Assembly (NCBI GenBank): GCA_016125165.1
Contig: WGMH01000003.1
Coordinates: 310,001-374,000, forward strand
Source: Alphaproteobacteria bacterium
GTDB taxonomy: Bacteria; Pseudomonadota; Alphaproteobacteria; Micropepsales; Micropepsaceae
Length of the DNA: 64,000 nucleotides
Direction: 5' to 3'
Both the position numbers and the translations under genes were made by a program. The notes under the pieces are model-generated. The model was not told the DNA's origin, made no database searches, and saw only the letters and a program-made list of their open reading frames with translations. Below are positions 1-7,068 of this stretch, in pieces (the first letter of the stretch is position 1; the number at the start of each line of letters is the position of its first letter).

Positions 1-2
1 CG

Positions 3-470
3 TGGGCGATGACGGGCTGGCGCATGGGCTGGGTGGTGCATCCCAAGAAGCTCGACCAGCAGATGAGCGTGATGTGCATCGCCAACAACACCGGGCCCAC
101 GAGCTTCGCGCAATTCGGCGGGCTGGCGGCGCTGACGCCGGAAGGCGATGCCTTTCGCAAGGATCTGATCGAACTGTGCCGCAAAGGCCGCGATACGGTG
201 ACCGATTTCATCGGCGCGCAGAACCGCATCCGTTGGATGAAGCCTGAGGGCGCATTCTACGGCTTCCTGCAAATTGATGGAATGAAAGACAGCCTTCGCT
301 TTGCCAGCGATCTGGTACGTGAGGCGCGCGTGGGCGTTGCGCCGGGTTCGGCCTTCGCGCCGCCCGATGATGCGGCCAGCGACACCTATATCCGCATCTG
401 TTTCGGGCAAGACCGCGCACGATTGGAAATGGGGTTGCAGCGCCTTGGCGAAGCGGCGGCGCGGATGTGA
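3..470 (+). CDS. Aminotransferase class I/II, C-terminal part (5' end outside window)
   Basis: PLP-dependent fold-type I aminotransferase, of which only the last 155 residues lie in the window. The visible start reads WAMTGWRMGW, the segment that directly follows the PLP-binding Ser-Lys in class I/II aminotransferases, so the catalytic lysine lies just upstream of base 1. The C-terminal YIRICFGQ holds the conserved Arg that binds the substrate carboxylate. The track starts this ORF at an internal Met (base 9), but the frame is open to the window edge. The gene converges on dnaE. The substrate cannot be judged from this part. Confidence 0.85.
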   Translation, partial: WAMTGWRMGWVVHPKKLDQQMSVMCIANNTGPTSFAQFGGLAALTPEGDAFRKDLIELCRKGRDTVTDFIGAQNRIRWMKPEGAFYGFLQIDGMKDSLRFASDLVREARVGVAPGSAFAPPDDAASDTYIRICFGQDRARLEMGLQRLGEAAARM

Positions 471-483
471 TCTATGGTGTTAT

Positions 484-501
484 GGCCCGCAACTGCGGGC
501 C
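484..501. other. Perfect inverted repeat between convergent genes
   Basis: GGCCCGC-aact-GCGGGCC is a 7-bp perfect stem 14 bases after the aminotransferase stop, in the gap before the dnaE stop. Neither strand has a following T-tract, so it is not a canonical Rho-independent terminator. It could still stabilise either 3' end. Confidence 0.4.
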
Positions 502-596
502 ACCCAGTTGAAGCATACACAACTTTTCAAGAACGAAACGGTGTCACCTGGGTTTGCTGCATTCGCGGCGAATGCCAATTCGTAACTTTGTGTTTC

Positions 597-3500
597 CTAA
601 ACCGTCTCGACCGCCGAAACGCCAGGCAGCGATTTGATGGCACCGCGCAGAGCGCCGGTAACGAGCTGGCGCTGCGGGAGTTTGATCTCCACTTCCTGAC
701 CGTGTTCGCCAGGCACCACGATAGTAACGATGCCTTTGCCGGGCGTTTTCAATTGCACGGCGATGGCGTTGAGGCCCGTCATGTTCTCCAGATAGATGCG
801 CAAGCCCTCGCCCGCATCGGCAGCGGCCTTTTCGAGATCGGACACCGAAAGCGCGCGCAGCTTCAGTTCCTCGCCTTCCCATGTGGCGTTCACTTTCAGC
901 AGCACGGACTTGCCAGCTTCCAGCAGCGGGCGCGAGGCCTGCAACACTTCAGGGAAGAACATCACTTCATACATGCCGGTGGGATCGGAGAACGACACGA
1001 ACGCATAGTTCTGGTCGTTGCGGCCGCGCCGCTCGGATTTGCGGATGATCGTGCCTGCCATCACCGGCTGCGAGGAAGAGCGGCGGTCCTCCAGAATTTG
1101 CGCATAGGTCGCAGCCTGAAGGCGCGTGAGCGCGGTGCGGTAATTGTCGAGCGGATGGCCCGACAGATAAAAGCCGATGGCGCTGAACTCTTCGCCGAGG
1201 CGCTCATGCGGCAGCCAATCTTCGGTGAGCAAGAGACGCAGGTCATTATCTTCCGGTGCGACATCGCCAAAGAGCGTGGACTGGCCGGTCTCCCGCTCGC
1301 GCGCGGTGCGGGCGGCATCGCTCAGTATGGCATCGGCGGATTCCACGAGCTGGCGGCGGTTGGGATTGAGGCCGTCGAACGCGCCCGCCTTCGCCAGGCT
1401 TTCAAACGCACGCTTGTTGACGAGCTTGGGATCGACCCTCCGCGCGAAATCGCCGATGGACTGGAACGGGCCCTCCGCCGCGCGCAGGTCGGTGACGTGA
1501 TCCATCGCCTGACGGCCAACACCTTTCACCGCGGCAAGCGCATAGAAGATCACCTGCTTTTCGTGATCGCATGTGAACGGTGCGGCAGAACGGTTGATGT
1601 CCGGCGGTAACACCTTGATGCCAAGCCGCTGTGCTTCCTGACGGAAGATATTGAGCCGGTCCGTGTTGCCGATATCGAGCGTCATCGAGGCGGCGAGAAA
1701 TTCCACCGGATAGTTCGCCTTCAGATAGGCTGTCTGGTAGGCCACCTGCGCATAGGCCGCGGCGTGGCCCTTGTTGAAGCCATAACCGGCAAATTTGGCG
1801 GCCTGTTCGAAAATGGAATCGGCAATCGACGGCAGAATGCCCTTCTCGCTAGCGCCCTTGACGAAGCGATTGCGATGAACCGCCATTTCACTGGCGATCT
1901 TCTTGCCCATCGCGCGGCGCAGCAGATCGGCTTCGCCGAGCGAATAGCCGGCAAGTTCGCGCGCAATGTTCATGACGTCTTCCTGATACGTCATGACGCC
2001 ATAGGTTTCTTTCAGGATCGGTTCGAGCGTCGGGTGCAGATATTCCGGCGGCTCCTTGCCGCTCTTCACGGCGATATATTTGGGGATCGAATCCATCGGG
2101 CCGGGGCGATAGAGCGCCACAAGGGCCACGAGGTCGTTGATGTGGTCGGGCCGCATCTTGCGCAGCAGGTCACGCATGCCCTGCCCTTCGAGCTGGAACA
2201 CACCCACGCTTTCACCGCGCGCCAGCATCTCGAATGTAGGCTTGTCGTCGAAGTCGATCTCCTGCGTGTTGAGATCGATTCCACGCTTCTTGAGAAGCTC
2301 CTCTGTCTTGGCGATGACGGTGAGCGTTTTCAGGCCGAGGAAGTCGAACTTCACGAGACCGGATTTTTCCGCGTCTTCATAGTCGAACTGTGTCACCGGC
2401 ATGGAAGCGCGGGGGTCGCGATAGAGCGGCACCAGTTCATCGAGCGGCCGGTCACCAATCACCACACCCGCAGGATGCGTGGAGGCGTGGCGGTAAAGCC
2501 CTTCGATCTTCTCCACGATGGAATAGAGCTGCCCTGCAATCGGCTCCTGTTCGGCGATCTGGCCGAGACGGGGTTCCATTTCCATCGCTTCTGACAGCGA
2601 AATGGACTTGCCGGGCGGATTGGGAATGAGCTTGGCGATACGATCTACAAGCCCCAGCGGCATCTGCAGCACGCGTCCCGCGTCGCGCACCGCCGCGCGG
2701 GCCTGCAGCGATCCCAGCGCGATGATATGCGCTACCTTGTCCACGCCGTATTTGTGCTGGACGTAGTGCACAACCTCGTCGCGCCGCTCCTGGCAAAAGT
2801 CGATATCGAAGTCCGGCATCGATATGCGTTCGGGATTGAGGAAGCGTTCAAACAGCAACCCGAAGCGCAAGGGATCGAGGTTCGTGATGTCGAGCGACCA
2901 GGCCACGAGCGACGTGGCGCCGGAGCCGCGCACGCCAACGGGAATGCCCTGCCCGCGCGTCCACTTCATGAAGTCGGACACGATCAGGAAGTAGCCCGGA
3001 AAATCCATGCGGATGATGACGCCAAGCTCGAATTCAAGCCGGTCGCGATAGACCTGTTCATCGGCAAAAAGGCCATGCTGCTTCAGCTTGGCGGCAAGGC
3101 CCGCTTCGGCCTGCGCGCGCAATTCCTCCGCCGGCGGCAGGCCGGATTCCGGCTCGAACTTCGGCAGAATGGGATTGCGCTTCTTCGGGCGGAATGCGCA
3201 GCGCTTGGCGATCTCCACCGTGTTCTCGATGGCTTCGGGCAGATCGGCAAACTGCACCTGCATCTCTTCCGCGGATTTGAAGCGGTGTTCGCGCGTCAGG
3301 CGTCGGCGGTCGGTCTGCGAGACATAAGTGCTGTCGGCGATGCAAAGGAGAGCATCGTGTGCCTCATACATGTCGGCGCTGGCGAAATGCACGTCATTGG
3401 TGGCGACCAGCGGCAGCTTCTTTTCATACGCCAGGTCGATCAGCAGGTCTTCGGCAGCGCGCTCCTCGGGCATGCCATGACGCTGAAGCTCCACATACAG

Positions 3501-4028
3501 GCGGTCCGGAAAAATTTGCGCGAGCCGGTCGAGCATGGCCGAGGCGGCCTCGCGCTGTCCCTCTGCTGCAAGGCGGTTGAGGGGACCGCCGGGGCCGCCC
3601 GTTAACGCGATCAGCCCTTCGGAATGTTCGGCAAGTTTGGCTGTGGCAACATGGGGCCAGTCACCCGCCTCCGCACCGAGATAGGCGGCGCTCAGAAGCT
3701 TGGAGAGATTGCGATACCCCGCATCGTTCTGCACCAGAAGCGGCAGCAGCGGCGGACGCGGACGCACCATGCCTGGCAGCGGCTGATCGGCTCCAAGCTC
3801 CACCGCCAGCAGCGCACCGGCGATGGGCTGTACACCCGCCTTGGCCAGCGTCTCGCTGATCTCGAAAACGCCGAAGAGGTTGTTGGTGTCCGTCACCGCG
3901 ACGGCAGGCATCGCGTTCTGGGTGGCGAGCTTCGCAAGCTCCTTGGGGCGCACCGCCCCTTCCAGCAGCGAATAGGCGCTTTTCACCCGCAAATGGACGA
4001 ATCCCGCCGGATTGCGCGGCTGCGCCAT
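597..4028 (-). CDS. dnaE: DNA polymerase III subunit alpha
   Basis: Replicative polymerase catalytic subunit of 1143 residues, normal for DnaE1. The N-terminal PHP domain begins at VHLRVKSAYSLLEG (about residues 10-210). The polymerase active-site motif PDFDIDF lies near residue 405. The thumb/finger region and tandem HhH part follow, then an OB-fold with GTIIRKSERRGRNDQNYAFVSF near residue 990. No intein or frameshift is seen. It lies 98 bp downstream of the SOS-box-controlled small ORF, with no terminator visible between them, so read-through from that promoter is possible. The long plus-strand ORFs over this gene are antisense shadows. Confidence 0.97.
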   Translation of the reverse strand: MAQPRNPAGFVHLRVKSAYSLLEGAVRPKELAKLATQNAMPAVAVTDTNNLFGVFEISETLAKAGVQPIAGALLAVELGADQPLPGMVRPRPPLLPLLVQNDAGYRNLSKLLSAAYLGAEAGDWPHVATAKLAEHSEGLIALTGGPGGPLNRLAAEGQREAASAMLDRLAQIFPDRLYVELQRHGMPEERAAEDLLIDLAYEKKLPLVATNDVHFASADMYEAHDALLCIADSTYVSQTDRRRLTREHRFKSAEEMQVQFADLPEAIENTVEIAKRCAFRPKKRNPILPKFEPESGLPPAEELRAQAEAGLAAKLKQHGLFADEQVYRDRLEFELGVIIRMDFPGYFLIVSDFMKWTRGQGIPVGVRGSGATSLVAWSLDITNLDPLRFGLLFERFLNPERISMPDFDIDFCQERRDEVVHYVQHKYGVDKVAHIIALGSLQARAAVRDAGRVLQMPLGLVDRIAKLIPNPPGKSISLSEAMEMEPRLGQIAEQEPIAGQLYSIVEKIEGLYRHASTHPAGVVIGDRPLDELVPLYRDPRASMPVTQFDYEDAEKSGLVKFDFLGLKTLTVIAKTEELLKKRGIDLNTQEIDFDDKPTFEMLARGESVGVFQLEGQGMRDLLRKMRPDHINDLVALVALYRPGPMDSIPKYIAVKSGKEPPEYLHPTLEPILKETYGVMTYQEDVMNIARELAGYSLGEADLLRRAMGKKIASEMAVHRNRFVKGASEKGILPSIADSIFEQAAKFAGYGFNKGHAAAYAQVAYQTAYLKANYPVEFLAASMTLDIGNTDRLNIFRQEAQRLGIKVLPPDINRSAAPFTCDHEKQVIFYALAAVKGVGRQAMDHVTDLRAAEGPFQSIGDFARRVDPKLVNKRAFESLAKAGAFDGLNPNRRQLVESADAILSDAARTARERETGQSTLFGDVAPEDNDLRLLLTEDWLPHERLGEEFSAIGFYLSGHPLDNYRTALTRLQAATYAQILEDRRSSSQPVMAGTIIRKSERRGRNDQNYAFVSFSDPTGMYEVMFFPEVLQASRPLLEAGKSVLLKVNATWEGEELKLRALSVSDLEKAAADAGEGLRIYLENMTGLNAIAVQLKTPGKGIVTIVVPGEHGQEVEIKLPQRQLVTGALRGAIKSLPGVSAVETV

Positions 4029-4126
4029 GACCCACCGATTCCTGTTATCGCGACCCCGTCAGTATCCGCACCACGCCCGCGAGCGCGACCCGGCAAACCC
4101 ACCCATCCACAAGAGGTGGACGATAC

Positions 4127-4219
4127 TCAGAACACCGATTGCGCGACGGAGGGCAGCGCAAAGGAACAGACCACGAAAATCAGAAACACAAATCCGGCGG
4201 CGGCGTCTTTCACCCACAT
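4127..4219 (-). CDS. Small (30 aa) inner-membrane protein under a LexA-type box; SidA-like candidate
   Basis: Not in the ORF track because of its size. It reads MWVKDAAAGFVFLIFVVC..., ending SVAQSVF. A short charged N-terminus is followed by one hydrophobic helix (about residues 6-25). A strong Shine-Dalgarno GAGAGGAG precedes the ATG by about 8 bases. A perfect GTTC-N7-GTTC box lies about 30 bp upstream. dnaE follows in the same direction and lolD precedes it. Known: Caulobacter SidA is a 29-residue SOS-induced inner-membrane division inhibitor acting on FtsW. I recall, but could not check, that it lies beside dnaE there. The SidA function is inferred from size, topology, box and context, not from sequence identity. 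An alternative is an unrelated single-pass small protein. Confidence 0.65.
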   Translation of the reverse strand: MWVKDAAAGFVFLIFVVCSFALPSVAQSVF

Positions 4220-4248
4220 GGCCCTTGCTCCTCTCGAATGAAATTGAT

Positions 4249-4263
4249 GTTCTCATATTGTTC
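4249..4263. promoter_or_regulatory. LexA (SOS) box, GTTC-N7-GTTC
   Basis: GTTCTCATATTGTTC matches the alphaproteobacterial LexA direct-repeat consensus GTTC-N7-GTTC exactly. It is 30 bp upstream of the small ORF start. A TTGACC hexamer on the minus strand (plus 4271-4276) would be the -35, so the box would cover the -10 region and repression by occlusion fits. It is the only perfect copy I noticed in an intergenic region of this window. Confidence 0.75.
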
Positions 4264-4334
4264 TCATTGCGGTCAAGAACAAAACGTGACCGTTGGCGCA
4301 AAATTTCGCGACCTATGCCAACTATTTGAAAATA

Positions 4335-5051
4335 CTAGATTTTATGAGCCGTGAACTTACCGCCATCGACGATGTGGCCGTCCTGCATGACCAGCGTGCG
4401 GTCCATCTTAGCGGCGAGATCGAAATTGTGCGTGGCCACCAGCGCCGCCACCTTCTCCGCTCGCGCCAGCGCGATCAGAAGATCGAACACTCCGCCGGCG
4501 GTGCGCGGATCAAGGTTGCCCGTCGGCTCATCCGCCAAAAGCAGGCGGGGATGATTGGCAATGGCGCGCACGATGGCGACACGTTGCTGTTCGCCACCCG
4601 ACAGCTGCGAGGGGCGGTGTTCTATGCGCTGACCAAGGCCGACCAGTTCCAAAAGCCGCCTGGCTTCCGCCCTGGCCGCCTTCTTGGGAACGCCCGCGAT
4701 CATCTGCGGCAGCATGACGTTCTCCAGCGCCGAGAACTCCGGCAAGAGATGATGCGCCTGATAGACGAAGCCGATGGAGTCGCGGCGGATGCGCGTGCGC
4801 TCCGCATCGCTGGCACGCGAGGCCGCCTGCCCGCTGATGAAGATTTCGCCCTCGCTCGGCGATTCCAGAAGACCGGCCATATGCAGCATGGACGACTTGC
4901 CCGCGCCCGATGGGCCGACCAGCGCAACCACTTCGCCGGGCTGGATCGCCACGTTCACATGATGGAACACGACCAGCAGGTTCTGGCCTTGATGATAGGT
5001 GCGCGAGACATGCTGAAGGTTGAGCGCGGCGGGCGCGTAGGCGTCACTCAT
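4335..5051 (-). CDS. lolD: Lipoprotein-releasing ABC transporter, ATP-binding subunit LolD
   Basis: Cytoplasmic ATPase of the Lol complex, which extracts outer-membrane-directed lipoproteins from the inner membrane. It has 238 residues. Walker A GPSGAGKSS is near residue 44, the Q-loop is YQAHHLLPEF, the ABC signature LSGGEQQRVAI is near residue 147 and Walker B is LLLADEPTGNLD. The start overlaps the end of lolC by 8 bases, so both are translated from one message. The MacB/FtsE-type ATPases are close relatives, but the LolC partner settles the assignment. Confidence 0.93.
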   Translation of the reverse strand: MSDAYAPAALNLQHVSRTYHQGQNLLVVFHHVNVAIQPGEVVALVGPSGAGKSSMLHMAGLLESPSEGEIFISGQAASRASDAERTRIRRDSIGFVYQAHHLLPEFSALENVMLPQMIAGVPKKAARAEARRLLELVGLGQRIEHRPSQLSGGEQQRVAIVRAIANHPRLLLADEPTGNLDPRTAGGVFDLLIALARAEKVAALVATHNFDLAAKMDRTLVMQDGHIVDGGKFTAHKI

Positions 5052-6384
5052 AACGAAGCGCCTCCACCGGATCGAGCTTGGCCGCGCGCCACGAAGGGTA
5101 AAGCGTTGCGAGGAAGGAAAGCCCCAGCGCCATCAGCACCACGGAGATCACTTCATCGGTTTCCATCTTCGCGGGCATGTGGCTGAGGAAATAGATTTCC
5201 GGATTAAAGAGTTCCGTGCCCATCAGGGACGACAGGAACTGCCGGATCGTTTCGATGTTGGAGCAGAACAGCACCCCGATCACAAAACCGAGAAGCGTGC
5301 CGATCACGCCGATGCTGGCACCCGAAATGAAGAAGATGCGCATCACTGCGCCGCGCGTGGCGCCCATGGTGCGCAGGATGGCGATATCGCCACTCTTGTC
5401 CTTCACCAGCATGATCAAGCCGGAAATGATGTTGAGCGCGGCCACCAGAATGATGAGCGTGAGGATGAGGAACATCACGTTGCGTTCCACTTCCAAGGCG
5501 CTGAACAACGTGGAGTTCACATCTTCCCACGACGATACGCGCGCATAGGGCCCGGCGGCATCGGCTACCGGGCCGACGAAGGAATTGATGTTGTCGGGGT
5601 TCGACACCATCACCTCCAGCGCGCTCACCGTGTCGCCCATGTTGAAGTAAAGCTGCGCTTCCTTCAGCGGCATGAAGATGAAGGTGGAATCGTATTCACT
5701 CATGCCGATACGGAAGGTGCCAGCAATGGTGTAGCTCTTCACCCGCGGCGTGGTGCCGAATGGGGTCACGTTGCCCTTGGGCGCGATGAGCGTGATCTGC
5801 TCGCCCGGCACAAGCCTGAGCTTGGCCGCCAGCCGGTAGCCCACGATCACTTCATCGCCGCTGTTGAAATTGTCGAGTGCGCCTTTCGACAGCGTGCTCG
5901 AAACGGAATTCAGCGATTTCAGGTTCGGCGTGGAGATGCCGCGCACGATGACGCCGAGATTGCCGCCATTGGCGCTGGCCATCACCTGCCCGTCCACGAT
6001 CGGGGCCGCGCGCGTGATGCCCGGTACGCCGCGCACGCGCTTGGCGATTTCGTCGTAATCCGGCAGGCCGCCCGCTGGGCCATTTACAAGGATGTGGCCG
6101 TTGAGACCGAGGATCTTGCCCAGAAGTTCATGGCGGAAGCCGTTCATCACCGCCATGACGATGATGAGCGTGGCGACGCCGAGCGCGATGCCCACCAGCG
6201 AGAAACCGGAGATGACCGAAACGAAACCTTCGGCCCGGCGCGAGCGCAGATAACGCAGCGCGATCATCCATTCGAACGGCGCAAAGGCGCGGGCCGGTTT
6301 GGACGGCGCGCGGCGGCGGTTCTCCTTCGGGGCCGCACCGATGCGTGCGGCAAGAGCCGGGTTTTGTGAGCGGCGGTCTTCCAT
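5044..6384 (-). CDS. lolC: Lipoprotein-releasing ABC transporter permease (LolC/LolE family)
   Basis: Inner-membrane permease of 446 residues. An N-terminal TM follows a basic tail (FEWMIALRYLRSRRAEGFVSVISGFSLVGIALGVATLI), then a MacB-like periplasmic domain, then three C-terminal TMs of the FtsX domain (LILTLIILVAALNIISGLIMLVKDKSGDIAILRTMGAT). Alphaproteobacteria usually carry a single LolC/E-type permease working as a dimer. The track starts at a TTG (6387), but an ATG at 6384 overlaps the antitoxin stop as TGATG and is the better start. The gene is therefore likely translationally coupled to the TA pair upstream, which is unusual for an essential transporter. Confidence 0.92.
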   Translation of the reverse strand: MEDRRSQNPALAARIGAAPKENRRRAPSKPARAFAPFEWMIALRYLRSRRAEGFVSVISGFSLVGIALGVATLIIVMAVMNGFRHELLGKILGLNGHILVNGPAGGLPDYDEIAKRVRGVPGITRAAPIVDGQVMASANGGNLGVIVRGISTPNLKSLNSVSSTLSKGALDNFNSGDEVIVGYRLAAKLRLVPGEQITLIAPKGNVTPFGTTPRVKSYTIAGTFRIGMSEYDSTFIFMPLKEAQLYFNMGDTVSALEVMVSNPDNINSFVGPVADAAGPYARVSSWEDVNSTLFSALEVERNVMFLILTLIILVAALNIISGLIMLVKDKSGDIAILRTMGATRGAVMRIFFISGASIGVIGTLLGFVIGVLFCSNIETIRQFLSSLMGTELFNPEIYFLSHMPAKMETDEVISVVLMALGLSFLATLYPSWRAAKLDPVEALRYE

Positions 6385-6668
6385 CAAGCCGCCAGCTTCA
6401 ATTTGAGACCGAGTGCATTGGCGACCTTGAGCAGTGTGTCGAGGCGCGGATTGCCATCCTTGGAAAGTGCCTTGTAGAGGCTTTCGCGGCCTAGACCCGT
6501 CTTCTTCGCAATCTTCGCCATGCCCTTCGCACGCGCAACGACACCGAGACCATAGGCGATCAACTGCGGATCGCCATCCTCGAAGATCGCTTCGAGATAA
6601 TTGGCGATATCTTCTTCAGTCTTCAGATAAGCGGCCGAGTCCCAAACTTTTGTCTTCAGCTTTGGCAT
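6384..6668 (-). CDS. Antitoxin of HigBA-like pair (HI1420 / COG3636 type HTH protein)
   Basis: The product is a 94-residue DNA-binding antidote. The C-terminal half is a Cro/XRE-type helix-turn-helix (MAKIAKKTGLGRESLYKALSKDGNPRLDTLLKVANALGLKLKL), characteristic of the HI1420 downstream-antidote family. The track ORF extends upstream through the toxin gene. MPKLKTK at 6668, one base after the toxin stop, is the family-like start. Its stop overlaps the lolC ATG (TGATG). It probably binds the palindrome before the toxin gene and autoregulates the operon. Confidence 0.88.
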   Translation of the reverse strand: MPKLKTKVWDSAAYLKTEEDIANYLEAIFEDGDPQLIAYGLGVVARAKGMAKIAKKTGLGRESLYKALSKDGNPRLDTLLKVANALGLKLKLAA

Positions 6669-6669
6669 T

Positions 6670-6966
6670 TCAACTTTTCTCCACTCGCGCCAACTCAAGT
6701 GCCTTGGATATGTCGTTCTTCTGGGTCCGCTTGTCGCCACCAGCCAGCAACAAATAAACAGTCTGATCGCGGCGCATATAGTAGACCCGGTAACCGGGGC
6801 CGTAGTCGATCCGCAGTTCCGAGACACCTTCACCTATCGGCTTCGCATCTCCGGGATTGCCTAGCGCCAGCCGGTCAATCCGCGCCTGAATGCGCACCCG
6901 AGCCCGCTCGTCGCGCAGACCGAAGTACCAAGCCTCAAAACCGCTTGTGTAGCGAATTTCAAACAT
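6670..6966 (-). CDS. Type II toxin, RelE/HigB-like (HI1419 / Gp49 family)
   Basis: The product has 98 residues. MFEIRYTSGFEAWYFGLRDERARVRIQARIDRLALGNPGD followed by GEGVSELRIDYGPGYRVYYMRRDQTVYLLLAGGDKRTQ is the diagnostic pattern of the upstream HI1419-type addiction killer proteins, presumed ribosome-dependent mRNA interferases. Order is toxin first, antitoxin second, with a 1-base gap. The conserved C-terminal KRTQ.KDI..A segment is complete, so the toxin looks intact. Confidence 0.88.
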   Translation of the reverse strand: MFEIRYTSGFEAWYFGLRDERARVRIQARIDRLALGNPGDAKPIGEGVSELRIDYGPGYRVYYMRRDQTVYLLLAGGDKRTQKNDISKALELARVEKS

Positions 6967-6967
6967 T

Positions 6968-6992
6968 GTATCTTATAGGATACGATTGTCAA
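6968..6992 (-). promoter_or_regulatory. TA operator palindrome and TTGACA hexamer
   Basis: GTATC-ttatag-GATAC (6968-6983) starts one base upstream of the toxin ATG. A consensus TTGACA on the minus strand (plus 6987-6992) lies next to it. With 16-bp spacing the -10 would be TACAAT, which overlaps the ATG itself, so transcription from it would start inside the ORF. Either the promoter is elsewhere or the start differs. The palindrome is a good antitoxin operator candidate. Confidence 0.5.
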
Positions 6993-7068
6993 GCCAAAGG
7001 CGCTGCTTTAAGCGGGTGTCTGCTTCGGCTACTTCTACGAAACCAACTGCTTAAGAGCAATTAACGCC

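Noticed and set aside
474-1610. 378-aa plus-strand ORF
   Set aside because: Antisense to the dnaE C-terminal region, with composition typical of shadow frames.
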